A stretch of 64,000 nt of DNA from Entamoeba histolytica HM-1:IMSS (lineage: Eukaryota; Evosea; Mastigamoebida; Endamoebidae): contig NW_001914916.1 of NCBI RefSeq assembly GCF_000208925.1, positions 1 to 64,000 of the forward strand, given 5' to 3'. Position numbers and translations under genes: made by a program. Positions 10,532 to 21,861 of the stretch are shown here, in pieces (the stretch's first letter is position 1; each line of letters begins with the position of its first letter). Under the pieces are notes generated by a model that saw nothing but the letters and a program-made list of their open reading frames with translations, was not told the origin of the DNA and ran no database searches.

Positions 10532-12709
10532 TCAGTCTTTCTTTGCTTCATTTTCATTTATAGGTTTCTTTATTAATAATGGACGAATAGGTGCAACATT
10601 AGCATTTGACCTTACTCTTGTTAGATTTACACCCTCAAGCCGAAGAACAATCTCATCCTCTTTACTTGATTTCATACGAATTGTTTTTCTTTTAGAAATA
10701 TCATCATCAATAATAATTTTATTCATTGCTAAAGCTTTTTTCATACACCTATCACATCCCCTTTTATTAACTCCATTAAATATAAACCTTCCTCTATAAC
10801 ACCCATTACAAACACATAATCCACAATGTATACAAAACTGTTTTCTATTGATTAAACTAAAAGCTTTACCACATAATTGACATTTTTGGATAGACTGAGG
10901 TAACCATAAAGGTGCGTATTCAATGGCTTTTTTAGAGTGTTGTACAGGAACTAATTGGTTTTCGGTGTTAATTGCATCAATAATTTTCTCAAACCAATCT
11001 CTTTTTTCTTCTTCATTAGTACAAAGTATTTCAAATGATTTATTTGGTGAAAGAATATTAAATGATATATCAGAGTCATCTTGAATCATAATGTTTACTA
11101 TTTTTTCATCAAATGAAACAATAACTTCATTTCCAGGTTTTCCACTAATAAGTCTATCATTAAATAAATAAAAATGTTTAATTTTTTTTCCTTTTTGGTT
11201 AATCCTTGTAAGTTCTCCATCACAAATATAATACCTATTTGGCTGAATTAAGTCATCTATTCCTTTTATTTTTTTAGATAATTCAATTAACTTTTGTTGT
11301 CTTGATTGGATATCTACTGAATGATTTACATTAAGGTTAATAGACATTACTTTATCTAATGCATTTTTTAATCGAGCTAAGTCGCAATGTCCTTCTGGTG
11401 TATTTCTAATAAGATCTTCTAATAATAGTTTATATCGTGGAAGTCTTTGTACTGGTGTAATAAGATATGACCGTAAGTTTAATGCATGACCAACACTAAT
11501 CTTTGACTGTAAGTTAAAACAAAGTTTCTTAAATGAACTTTTTGACTCTAATCTATCTAATGCTGCAAATTGTGCTTCAGTATTACCTACATACGTTTTA
11601 TACACATTTAATAAAGGTATAAATTGACTAAATGCTTCACCAAGATGAGTGTCTAATGACTTTCCATCAACATGATTCTTTAAATTATTTAATTCTTGAA
11701 GAAGATTAGAATTTATTCTATAAACATCGTCAAATCCCTTAAACACAATAGAAAATAAATTTGGTGGACAGTACTTTTGTTGTTTAGACAATGGCTCTTC
11801 AAAAAATTTTGAACATATCTTTAATCCTATTACATAAGTATATTCTGAACTTACAAATTCATCTAATATTCTTTCTCTATAACTTTTCGTTGGCTTATCA
11901 AACATTAAAGTTAATGAATCACTTGAGCTTATCGTGCTTGTGTCAATAGATAAGTCTGTATTACTATTTTCAATTAAACTTTGCTCATTTATTTGTTGAT
12001 GTTCATCACTTGTCTCTTCATAAGGTTCAGATTTGCTTTTGATACTTCTATCTTTCTCTCTTTGTAGACTTTGGTTTATTATATCACTTGGACTTGATTT
12101 AGGAGGTGGTTTAGCACAAATTATTTCTTTACAACTTTCATGACTAATTTTATCTCTTTGAGTCTTCTTTTTAGTCTCTTCGTCACAACTTTGTGTTGAA
12201 GAAGAGAGAGTAGTAGAAGCACTTGTACTAATTAAAGAAACTTGACTTTGAGCTGCTGTGGTTAGACACATTTTTTTTGGAGGTACTTCAGCAAAAGGGA
12301 TATGGTCATCTTCTATATTAAATCCTTCTAATGAACCAACAACATTCAACACTTTTTCTTTCTGAAATATTTGTGCTGTTCTCCAACTACGTTCTTTTTT
12401 CATTCGAGGACTATGAGAATTATGTGATGGGTCTAAACGAGGAGATAACGAACTAACAATTTTTCCTTGGGTTTCTAGTATGTTAAAGTCATTAGTCTCA
12501 CTGGTATTTCTTGGAATTGTTTTGGGAGAAAATACTTCTTCTTGGTTTGGCGTCAGAGGTTTATTTGTTAATTGATCACAAAATGAATCTATATCAGAAA
12601 GAACAGGAGACATCGATGGTGTTGATGATAGACTACTGAAGACGTCATCGGAATATTCTGTAGTAGTGTTATAATCATCTCCAAAAGGGTCGTATTGTAC
12701 TTTCTTCAT
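10532..12709 (-). CDS. Rho guanine nucleotide exchange factor with PH and FYVE-type zinc finger
   Basis: 725 residues. Residues 1-275 are low complexity, Ser/Thr/Pro-rich and probably regulatory. A DBL-homology (RhoGEF) domain starts at SYRERILDEFVSSEYTYV (residue 276) and includes the conserved helix with SYLITPVQRLPRYKLLLEDL. A PH domain follows (RYYICDGELTRI to RDWFEKIIDAI). A FYVE-type finger then has the spaced cysteines CQLCGKAF, FCIHCGLCVCNGCY and CDRCM. Entamoeba is known for an expanded set of FYVE-RhoGEF proteins that activate Rac/Rho GTPases at phosphoinositide-rich membranes during phagocytosis and motility. The basic motif of the finger is modified (IHCGLCVCNGC instead of RRHHCR), so PI3P binding is not certain. 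Confidence 0.88.
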   Translation of the reverse strand: MKKVQYDPFGDDYNTTTEYSDDVFSSLSSTPSMSPVLSDIDSFCDQLTNKPLTPNQEEVFSPKTIPRNTSETNDFNILETQGKIVSSLSPRLDPSHNSHSPRMKKERSWRTAQIFQKEKVLNVVGSLEGFNIEDDHIPFAEVPPKKMCLTTAAQSQVSLISTSASTTLSSSTQSCDEETKKKTQRDKISHESCKEIICAKPPPKSSPSDIINQSLQREKDRSIKSKSEPYEETSDEHQQINEQSLIENSNTDLSIDTSTISSSDSLTLMFDKPTKSYRERILDEFVSSEYTYVIGLKICSKFFEEPLSKQQKYCPPNLFSIVFKGFDDVYRINSNLLQELNNLKNHVDGKSLDTHLGEAFSQFIPLLNVYKTYVGNTEAQFAALDRLESKSSFKKLCFNLQSKISVGHALNLRSYLITPVQRLPRYKLLLEDLIRNTPEGHCDLARLKNALDKVMSINLNVNHSVDIQSRQQKLIELSKKIKGIDDLIQPNRYYICDGELTRINQKGKKIKHFYLFNDRLISGKPGNEVIVSFDEKIVNIMIQDDSDISFNILSPNKSFEILCTNEEEKRDWFEKIIDAINTENQLVPVQHSKKAIEYAPLWLPQSIQKCQLCGKAFSLINRKQFCIHCGLCVCNGCYRGRFIFNGVNKRGCDRCMKKALAMNKIIIDDDISKRKTIRMKSSKEDEIVLRLEGVNLTRVRSNANVAPIRPLLIKKPINENEAKKD

Positions 12710-15700
12710 AACTTAACCAATTTCAATCTTTTAAGTTATTGTTTGTAATTAGGAAAAGTATTGGAGAAAAATTAGTGAAACAGACTAATGAAAACTCAAA
12801 AAAAAATTCATTAAGGATTTTTCCTTTCATCTTTTCGTGGTTACAAAATAAACTCACAGTAATCCTTGTATTATAGCATCATAATGAATATTCAACAAAA
12901 GTTATCTGTGGTATTGTTTTTTTTTCCAAAACAAATAATGTGCTAACTGTAAAAAGCAGTTATACTATTATTAAATTTAAGTAATCTCCTTTTTAAGTAA
13001 ATACTTAAATTAGGAGAAAAGCTACTCCTTCTATAGTGTGAGTTATTTATTTGATTAGCTTTGTAATAGGAAAACACTAAGTTATTCTGTATGTCTCTAT
13101 ATACAACAATACCTAATAAACAATAACATACTTAATAATGCATTATTTATTTTAATGACACGTTAAAACAATCAAATAAGACGATACAATATAAGAACTA
13201 TTACAACCATTTATTATTTGTCTTGTGACTTACTGTCTTTTTATTATTACTAATTTAAATATATCTTTTTGGTGTGTTATTGATGAAGTGAATTTATTCA
13301 TTCTATCTTATCTTATATTCAACGTTATAATTATTAATTACTAATTACCTTTTGATAAGAAATAAAGGAAATTAAATGAAGTGTTATAACAAGTTAGTAA
13401 ATTTACTAATGAATTTTTTTATTCTTCATAAATTCAGTAAAATAAAATTTACTAACAATCTGGTATTAAATAAACACAAAACGGAAAGAAAAATGAAGAA
13501 AAGAAGTTGAGTTATAGTCTGAAAATAAATATAATATCATTCTTGTAATTAAATGTTTTTTTTTATATTCAGTTAACTTGTTATTCTTTTTATTTGTTAT
13601 TTTGAATGGAAATGAAATATTTCATTTTATTTGATTATTTAATTATTGTAATGAATAAACAAAATAATATAGTCATTTAAGATAATGATCAAACATATAT
13701 TATATAACGAATTAAATATTGAATCAGTTATTATTAATATTTCATATAATACATTGAAATACATTGAAAAATATTAAAAGAGAAAAGAAGAAGACAAATG
13801 AATTATTGTAAATGAAAAATAAATTAAGAAATAAAATGTATTTAATGAATTTAATAATCAAATATGTTATTTCTAAATGATCAATTAATAAGTCATTAAT
13901 AACGAATTATTAAATATTAAACATGACACTAACATTATTAATAAATGACTTATTTATCATTTATTAAAACTTCTTATTTTTCATATTGTATTATTAATAT
14001 TAAATGATGTTAAATGAATAAATATCAATTATAATGTTATTATCAATATAAATACTGTTTATCATCATTTTTATTATTGTTCAATATAAAATAATATTAA
14101 AGTTAATTGAATACATTTCAATGACTATGATGATAAAGGTCAATAAAAAATATTCGTCTGATTATAGAATTATAGAACAATGAACAATTATCATCGAAAA
14201 ACATAATGATGAAATATATTTAATATGATGATAGTATTTTTATTTGTTTGTGAATATGTAATACATTGTATAACATTTGAATGTTTATTTCTCTGTCAAT
14301 GTCATAATTTATTATCATATTCAATTTCTAATTGAATGATATTCATATCATTGAATATATTTATGAGGTAATGTTAAATAAAAACATAAATACATGATTA
14401 ATAAATGAATTAATTATTGTTATGATAATAATTAAAAAAACAATAATAACAATGAATAATTTTGAATGCAATATTGACATTTCAATGTTTAATATATTTA
14501 TTTATCACATTATTCATATTTATTAATATAACACACATACTCTTTTCAATCACTTAATTTAATATTATTTATTCAATTAAAAACAAAGATGAACATATGA
14601 ATTTAATTAATTAAATACAATCTCATTAGTCATCATTTCAAAATGCACATCATTTTGATTATTGAATAATTAAAATACATTTGAATATCAATAAATGTTG
14701 ATGTGTAATTTAATTGATACAATTATCAAATAATTTGACACTTCTTATTTCAATAAACATTGAACAAAAGGAAAGTAAGAGAATTAATAACCAAATCACA
14801 TGATAAATATAATTATGAAAATCAACAGATTCAAATGTTACTTCTTAATTAATTATTTCATCTTTTAAACACTAAATACTTGTATTATAACAATGGATAA
14901 ACAAAATGATATGAAAATAATTGAAATATTACCATAATACAATTTCATCCATTAACTATACATTAAAAACAAAATGAAATAATACACAAGCATGAAGTAG
15001 AATAAATGAAAGTCTAATTGATCAACAAATACTTTTTAATATACTAAACCAAATAAACATACAAACCAATATAAATAAAGAATAAGAAATAAAGAATAAA
15101 TGATTATATTCATTTTATTTTATTGATTAAATTAAAAAGAAGGTAACAATAAAATACAATAACATAATATAAAATAATAATAATAATAAATTTATATTAC
15201 TTCAATTAAATTAAATAAATCACTATAATTACAATGCCTTTGTTATTTTATTTAATACATTAACATTAGTTATTCTATTTCCCTTACAACATAGATAAAA
15301 TTCATTTATTTTCTGAAATAAATTTTATTCTTTTTAATATTTTTATTTAAATTTCTTTAAGACTAAGAAAAGATATTATTAAAGAAAATTATAAAAAATT
15401 TATAAAAAATACAATAAATTGTGGTATTATGATTTGATGGATAAATATACTTTCAAAAAATATAACTCTTAAAACCTCATCTAATTAAATTTAGAGTTAT
15501 AAGAAATTAATAAAAATATTAAACATTATAATATTTAAGGATCTCTTAAAAATACTAAACCCATTTTTTGATAACATTTAGTATATACCCTCTATAATTT
15601 TTAATTTTATAAAGGGATTTTATGTTATCAATAGAAATTTGCTTCATCTTGCTCGGTGATTGGCATTTGCTGATTACCTCTTAAAATGCAGCTAAATATC

Positions 15701-15863
15701 TTCATTAGCTTAAAAGTAAATAAAAAATAAAGTAATAAAGTAGAATGTGTTATAATTTTTTACTAATAATGTTAAAAACATTTTATTAACCAATTAAGAA
15801 AAAATCATATTTTATTGAATTATAAAAAAATTTATAATTTATTTAATAAAAAGCAATTAATTA
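12710..15863. other. 3.1 kb AT-rich gene-free DNA upstream of the RhoGEF gene
   Basis: No coding frame is seen on either strand; the region is dominated by AAT/ATT words. The only structured part noted is the long hairpin at 15568-15631 and the somewhat GC-richer bases just after it (15632-15720). The right end abuts the 3' end of a minus-strand LINE copy. Confidence 0.6.
15568..15631. repeat. Two-tier inverted repeat (long hairpin)
   Basis: A perfect 10-bp outer stem (TTGATAACAT at 15568-15577 with its complement at 15622-15631) encloses a second 10-position stem (15588-15597 with 15607-15616, one mismatch) around a 9-base loop. It stands out from the simple AT-rich background. No open frame crosses it. 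It may be a small RNA, a terminator-like structure or the remnant of a mobile element. Confidence 0.45.
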
Positions 15864-16186
15864 AGTATTAATAGAAATAGCTTCTATTCTTCCTGCCTCA
15901 GGGGAGACTAATCCCATCACTTAGTCTTCTTCTTCTAGCAGCTCTACGGAGTATGTTTGGTTGTGATAGAAGTTGTATTCCATGACATCAATCATGTTTT
16001 TAATTACAAGGTTTTTTACTTCTTTTTCGATGTCAATCTCAATTTTTAATTCTTTAATTAATTTAATACTTTCTTTATTTACTATTCAATTTATTGAGAT
16101 TACTACTGGAATTATTTTGACATCTTTTAATTTCTCTATTTTATTCTTTATTTCTATATCTTTTCTTCATTTTTTTCTAAATTGAT

Positions 16187-16286
16187 NNNNNNNNNNNNNN
16201 NNNNNNNNNNNNNNNNNNNNNNNNNNNNNNNNNNNNNNNNNNNNNNNNNNNNNNNNNNNNNNNNNNNNNNNNNNNNNNNNNNNNNN
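16187..16286. other. 100-N assembly gap inside the LINE copy
   Basis: Exactly 100 N, the usual placeholder for a scaffold gap of unknown length. It sits between the upstream coding part of the element and its C-terminal endonuclease coding end, so several kilobases of retrotransposon may be missing. Confidence 0.95.
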
Positions 16287-17342
16287 TTCTAGTCTATTGA
16301 TTTTCTTTAGGATTTCTTTTATTTCATCAAATTTATCTCCTATTATTTTATTTTGGAGATAGAGGTGCATAACCATTGAAATCATCTTCATATCATCTTG
16401 TAGATAATGCATTCTGCTTCCTGACAATATCCATCTATTATTAATTTCATTTATTAATCGGTCAACCTCTTTTCTTTGAAAGTAGTAATTAATGTTTGAA
16501 CATTTTTCTATTTTCATTTCTTTTACTTTATTGATGAGAGTGTTAAGATATTCTTCATCAATTTCTGTAGAATTATTCTTTAATATGTTTTTTCTTTATT
16601 ATTGAATTACATTCTACTCTTCTTTCTATTATATCATTTACTTTCACTTTAATGTATTGTTTAGTATTTTCTTTTATTTTATGTGATATTTTAATATATT
16701 TAATATATTCATTTTCATTATTGACATTGATATTTATTGCTTTTATAATGCTTTCTATTTGTTCATTTCTTATTTTCTTATATAATTTCTTATTTAATCA
16801 ATTAATTGCAAAACAATACAATACTTCAATTAAATGTCTATTTCGTTTCTTTTGTTATATTTATTCTTGTACTTTCAATATACTTTGTTTGTTATTTTTT
16901 ATTCTTGCAATTTTACATCTTTCATTCATTTCTTTATTTAGACTTTTGTTTTTAATTTCTTCTTCATTTGTTTTAATGTCTTTTCTTCAATGTCCTTTGT
17001 TTTTTTCTTTAAACTCCTCTTTGATTCTTCAATTATCTTCTTCATTTTGATTGAATGTACTTCTTGAAGAATGTTATACCATCTTTTCCTTTTACCTTCC
17101 TACTTTTTGAGTATTTCTTTATATTCTCCTTTATTCCATTCCATTGTTATTCTTTTTATTCTTTCTTGTATCTCATTTATTGTTAGCCATTTATATTTGT
17201 TATTTGTGTAATCTTTATTATTATTGTATTTACCTTGTTTTTTTATTTGTTTTTCTTTGTGTCTTTCATCTTCTAATCCATTTTTCCTTAGTATATCATT
17301 ATTATTGTTATTGTTATACCATTTATTGATATTGACATTCAT
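16287..17342 (-). pseudogene. LINE coding remnant (probably ORF1 or the ORF2 N-terminal region)
   Basis: Read on the minus strand from 17342, an Asn-rich start is followed by a Lys-rich segment with WLTINEIQERIKRITMEWN. The frame then breaks, and a later piece (16517 to the gap) includes SGSRMHYLQDDMKMISMVMH and a coiled-coil-like EIKEILKKINRLE. The frames are interrupted by stops. It lies upstream of the endonuclease end in the same orientation. I cannot tell from sequence alone which LINE open reading frame each piece belongs to. Confidence 0.5.
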
Positions 17343-17518
17343 TCTTCTATAGTATAACCTTAGATCTTATAACTTGTTTGCTTTTCTTTACAATACACAA
17401 AGGATTTACACAATCACCAATGCATTAAAATTTGTTGTATTTCTTGTATTGGAAAAGGATATTAATAAGATAAACAAAAATAGATAACTAAAAATAAGCA
17501 ATTAATAACAATGAACAT

Positions 17519-18352
17519 CTATTTACTTAATGAAACACCTTCTACAGTCAAGTCTTCCAGTTCATTTGAATCACTAATTAAATACATTAAATCTTCATTT
17601 ATTTCCCCTAAGCAATTTTTATCATTTTCTATTTCATCATAATATCTTCCATCTAACACAATAATCTTATTGCTTATTTCATTAGTTTTAAAATTTTTAA
17701 AAGTTTTTAAAGTAACAATACAATGATTGCTAAGCTCTTCAACTTCTTCTCTTGTGATATTTTCATTAACTTCAATTATTACTCTATTCCCAATTAACAC
17801 ACTTTTTAAGATATTAATAAGTAATTGATAATCAGTAAATCCTTTAATGCGTACAAGCTCAACATTGTAACATCGGTTTATAAACATTTCACTAAAATCA
17901 AATGAAACTCCATCAAAATCTAAACAAAGTTTATATAATAATGGGAAATAGTCAAAGTCTATTTCATCATAATAATATATTTTTGTTTCTATACCAACAA
18001 TTTGTTTTCTAACATTCATTATAACTCCATAGTCATCAGGTAAGTTAATAATTCTTAATTGTGAAAATTTTATAATATATTCTTCATCAATCCATTCCAC
18101 ACGTCCTTCATCATCAAGTTGTGTCATTTCTTTTCCATCAATAGTAGCTGCAATGGCTTGTGGAAATAGTTTTGAAATAACAAAAAAATCTTTTTTGAGA
18201 TTTTTTCCTTGTTTTTTTACTGTTTTAAACAGTGGAATTACTTTCATTTCTTCTATAGCCATTTTAACTTTTTTATTTACTTGAATAAGTTGTTTCACTG
18301 TTGTTAGAGAAACATATGGAATTATTCGTTGTATTTGGGTGGCATTCAACAT
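17519..18352 (-). CDS. Entamoeba F-box/LRR-like family protein, unknown
   Basis: 277 residues, intact from ATG to stop. The N terminus (LNATQIQRIIPYVSLTTVKQLIQVNKKVKMA) has the F-box-like helix layout often seen at the start of Entamoeba leucine-rich-repeat families, in which a VNKK motif precedes a variable body. The rest has weakly periodic Leu/Ile/Val strands (IINLPDD, LYKLCLDFDGV, ELVRIKGF, IIVLDGRYYDE and ELEDLTVEGV) consistent with degenerate leucine-rich repeats. There is no signal peptide or membrane segment. Codon and base use match the neighbouring genes. A role as a substrate adaptor is only a guess. It is divergent from the BSD-TBC-TLDc gene across 560 bases holding a small retroposon. 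Confidence 0.5.
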   Translation of the reverse strand: MLNATQIQRIIPYVSLTTVKQLIQVNKKVKMAIEEMKVIPLFKTVKKQGKNLKKDFFVISKLFPQAIAATIDGKEMTQLDDEGRVEWIDEEYIIKFSQLRIINLPDDYGVIMNVRKQIVGIETKIYYYDEIDFDYFPLLYKLCLDFDGVSFDFSEMFINRCYNVELVRIKGFTDYQLLINILKSVLIGNRVIIEVNENITREEVEELSNHCIVTLKTFKNFKTNEISNKIIVLDGRYYDEIENDKNCLGEINEDLMYLISDSNELEDLTVEGVSLSK

Positions 18353-18554
18353 CTTTAAAGGAATATAATAATTTGTAGTTTCATCTAAAAAAAAATCTTT
18401 TATTTTCCTCCGAAGAGATTAATTTTTTATAGTTTTAGTTATAGTATTATTCTTATGACTAAATAATATCTTTTTATTGGTGTAATCTCAAAATATAAAT
18501 TATCAAAAGATTGAGTTGACGTAATAATAATAGAAAAACCAGATTGTGTTTCAA

Positions 18555-18716
18555 AATTAAATGACGTAATAATAAAAAAAAAAAAAAAGGTCAATTATTA
18601 GATATATCCTCAATTGGATTTTCTTCATACTGAGAAGTGATTATTTCAGTTTCTTCAATATGCTCTATTAGTGTAATAGAGTTCATTTCTAGCAATTAAA
18701 TGACGTAATAATAAAA
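18555..18716 (-). mobile_element. Small structured retroposon, copy A, with 23-bp target-site duplication
   Basis: The 23 bases at 18555-18577 recur exactly at 18694-18716. Between them lie a run of A (poly-T on the inferred element strand) and a 94-base block at 18588-18681 matching copy B at 41178-41271 at all but about six positions. The block contains a perfect hairpin (CTCTATTA at 18663-18670 pairing with TAATAGAG at 18674-18681). Minus orientation is inferred because all copies share the poly-T-side end and differ at the other end. No coding capacity. Not recognised as a named element. Confidence 0.7.
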
Positions 18717-18912
18717 TAAAAAAACGGGTTTTTTTTTTAAATCACTCGATTTTTTTATGAAAAAAAACACTTCTCTTTTTCTAAAAATACAGTAATAAAA
18801 TTAGAAGGAAATAGAAATAGAAAAAGAGGAGAATAAAACAAAAAAGATAAAAACGAAAAAAGTGAATTTTGTTTAATCTAAAAAGTAATAAACTATCATT
18901 TTTTATTAAACT

Positions 18913-21120
18913 ATGGATGTGAAACAGTATTTTGACTGTAAATCCAACTCAAAATTTATTCTTGATTTCGATTCTTTAAATCCTGTCCTACATGATTTCA
19001 GTAAAGAATGTATATTATCAATTCCTTATCCAACAAAAAAGGAGATTCGTTTGTTTTTTTTTCGATTATATTAAGACAATGAGCTATAATCATATAACAT
19101 TAATTAGAGGCTTTTACCCCTTTAACACATAACCAATTAATGCATATTGCTGTTGTATTAGTTACTCATCAAAATGTACACAATGTATTTTCATCATTTG
19201 TACCTAATGATATGTTTGTTTTATTCTTTTAATACTTAAAAAGTTAATGAATAAACACTAACCAAGTTGTTTAGACCAGAAAACATTTTTTGGTGTAAAT
19301 ATTTTCGTTTTCTTTATACAAAATGTGGAAAAGAAAAACAATATCAAAAAAAGATTCGTGCTCGAGATCGAAAACGAAATGACCAATTGGTTCATGTACT
19401 TTCATTATGGAAAAGTTTAATTAATAATATTAAATCTGAGATATCTCATACTGTTAATCCAAGAGAAGGTTTACTTATTCTAAGTGGTACTAAAGAATGT
19501 TTGCAGTGTCATCCAAAATTGGTATCAGATGTTATTAAAGTTGTATTCCCTTTTGCTTCATCTAAATCAACATTGTTTAAAAGAACTTCATTTATGTTAA
19601 CTTCTCCAGTACAATTACGAATTGGCTCTTTAAATGAAGATAAAGTTACTACTGAAAATAGAGATGAGTTAAAGTCTCAAAACGACAGAAATGTTATTAA
19701 TATTTTTATTAATGACGTACCAGAAGATCATTTAAGAACATCTATTGATAGTAAAACAAGAACATCATTAGACCTTATGGCATTTGAAAGAAAAACCTCA
19801 AGTTCATTTGGAAGTCATGTTATCGAAAGTTTAAGTGAAAGACCAAGAATGAGTGTTACTGAGTTACAAAGGAATTCAATCACATCAAGTGATAGTGATA
19901 TTCCAGCACATAGATTCACTGTTAGTGTATTTAATATCCTTTTTGGTAAATTAAAATCACATAAACTTCAATTTGTTGGTCCATTACTTAATTTATTAGT
20001 AAAACATTATTCTGGATTAGAGGCATATGTTATTACTCATTGTTTTGTATGTAATTGTCTTTATAGAGGACTTTATCCATATACTATTGTCCAATTTGAT
20101 TATTTTTTTATTGCATTTGATGAATTAGTAAGAGAGAGATTTCCAGATTATGTTGACTCTTTAACAGTGTCATTAGTTTCAATTTATGAAAACCTATTTA
20201 CAAATTTGTTAATCCCATTATTAGATTCAATAGATAAATTCATTGCCCTAACGATTCTAGAACATCTTTTATTGTATGGATATCCATTTGCATTAAAAAT
20301 TGTTCTTATTTTAATTGAACAATCAGCAACTCCACCTAAGAGAAGTGAAGAAGTAATCCCAACGTTTTCTAAAGTATTGGAATATGATGCACCAGGAGTG
20401 ATTGCTCAAACATTAGACCTTCCATTTCCTGATTATGCAAATTACCATTTCTTATTACCAATTAAGGAATCAGTTCATTCTACAAATACACCATACACTC
20501 CAGAAAATAAAAACCTTCATTTTATTCAAGAAAGAATGACAAATCTTACCCTTCCTAGTGATATGATTCCAGTTAATAGTTATGTAGATTTTGTATCAAT
20601 GTTACCAGACAGATTTGCAATAATGGATTTTACTTGTCTTTTTTCAACAAAAACTGATGGTTTTTCTTTAAGTAATTTATACTCTTTATGTGCAGCACGT
20701 TCTCCATTAATTATATTAGTCAGAGATGATACTGGTGCACTTTTTGGTGGTTATGTATCAGACCCAATTAAAATTCATCGCCATTATTATGGTACAGGAG
20801 AGTCTTTCCTTTTTACAATTGAACCTTATACTAAGAAATACAGTTCAACATCAGCAAACAATTACTTTATTATGACAAATTTAGACAAATTTATTATGGG
20901 TGGAGGTGATGGTTTCCCTGGTTTAGGATTCAATAGATCATTAGAAGGTCAAACATATACTTGTCCAACGTTCAAAAATGAACCATTAACAGTTAATGAA
21001 AATTTTAAAACAATAAGACTAGAGATATGGACATGTGCATCTGTTGCCTTAATAAGTAATTTCTCAGAATCTGAAAGTGCCTCTTCATCAAGACAGTCTA
21101 TTGATGGAGGAAATTTGTAA
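18913..21120 (+). CDS. BSD-TBC-TLDc domain protein (TBC1D24-like), two introns
   Basis: Proposed exons are 18913-19048, 19108-19213 and 19275-21120, giving 695 residues. Both introns (59 and 61 bases) begin GTTTGT and end TAG, and phases match. The large open frame alone lacks an ATG. The join creates FVPNDIPENIFWCKYF, a BSD-domain signature (about residues 70-90). Residues 305-435 resemble a divergent TBC domain and lack an evident Arg/Gln finger pair. Residues 510-680 form a TLDc domain (LYSLCAARSPLIILVRDD, FGGYVSDP, GGGDGFPGLGF). TBC-TLDc proteins such as TBC1D24/Skywalker act in membrane traffic, oxidative-stress resistance and V-ATPase regulation. Calls for TLDc and gene structure are firm; the TBC call is moderate. 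Confidence 0.8.
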
Positions 21121-21214
21121 TTAACTTATTTCATCCATTTATTTTATTATAAATTATAATAAAATTTATTATTAAAATAATAAAAATAAAAGTATTGATA
21201 AAAAAGTGAATTTA

Positions 21215-21670
21215 TTATTTGCTGGTAATCAATTTAACGAAATCATCAACATTAATCAACCCTTCTTCAACTCCAATTTCTTTTAAAAGGTCATCTACCT
21301 CTTGTTCAGTAAGTTTTTCTCCAAGAGTAGTTAAAACATGTTTAAGCTCTGAAGCTGAAATGTAGCCATTCTTTTCTTTATCAAAAATTTCAAATGCTTT
21401 CTTAATATCTTCGGTTGAATCTACTTCTTGTCCATATTCTAACATAATAGTTAAAAATGTTTCTTGATCAAATTTACCACTATTATCTTTATCATAATCT
21501 TTGACTATTTCACTAATCTTTTGTTTTGTTGGATTTGCTCCAAGTGCACGCATAACTGTTCCGAGTTCTTCAGCTGTAAGCTTATTATCATTATCCTTAT
21601 CAAACAATTGGAATGCTTCTTTATATTCTTGTTGTTCTTCTGCAGTTAATACCTTCTTTTGTTCACTCAT
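21215..21670 (-). CDS. Calmodulin-like EF-hand calcium-binding protein
   Basis: 151 residues, the usual calmodulin length, with four EF-hand units. Loops 1-3 are [12 protein letters not shown] (from residue 24), [12 protein letters not shown] (from about 60) and [12 protein letters not shown] (from about 97). Each has acidic ligands at positions 1 and 12, except that loop 2 ends in Thr. The fourth unit ([12 protein letters not shown]) has lost its ligands. The linker resembles calmodulin's central helix. It probably senses calcium in the cytosol and binds target helices; troponin-C or myosin light-chain-like roles are possible. Convergent with the TLDc gene, 94 bases away. Confidence 0.85.
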   Translation of the reverse strand: MSEQKKVLTAEEQQEYKEAFQLFDKDNDNKLTAEELGTVMRALGANPTKQKISEIVKDYDKDNSGKFDQETFLTIMLEYGQEVDSTEDIKKAFEIFDKEKNGYISASELKHVLTTLGEKLTEQEVDDLLKEIGVEEGLINVDDFVKLITSK

Positions 21671-21861
21671 TTAATTGAACCTTTTTTCCTAGTTCTTTTT
21701 TTCTCAATTTTTAATCTTTTTCTCTTCTTTTCACCTTTTTTAAGTTCTAATTTTCTGTTAGTATAATTTTTCAATAAAAACTATTACTATTTCTAACTTA
21801 TTTTAAATTTATCCTAATAAAAGAAATTATTTAATTATATATAACAAAAAATATGATTCAA

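Larger units (their letters stand above)
15864..17496 (-). mobile_element. Degenerate EhLINE-like non-LTR retrotransposon with an assembly gap
   Basis: The minus strand from about 16186 down to 15864 matches the LINE copy at 32.8-33.2 kb: the C-terminal endonuclease coding end, the LLEEED-type stop region and the same 3' untranslated tail (CCCCTGAGGCAGG segment at 15896-15908). The two tails end at equivalent bases, 15864 here. Upstream, minus-strand pieces of Asn/Lys-rich coding frame run from 17342 to 16287, broken by stops and frameshifts. A possible 11-bp target-site duplication (AAGCAATTAAT at 15851-15861 and 17497-17507) would set the 5' end at 17496, but in such AT-rich DNA it could be chance. 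The reverse transcriptase region is absent and probably lost in the gap. Confidence 0.7.

Noticed and set aside
10440..10799. Plus-strand 119-codon open frame over the RhoGEF 3' end
   Set aside because: Antisense to the RhoGEF zinc-finger coding sequence and low-complexity Phe/Leu/Ser composition.
15851..17507. 11-bp match AAGCAATTAAT as proof of the LINE's target-site duplication
   Set aside because: Too short and too AT-rich to be decisive; used only as a provisional element boundary.
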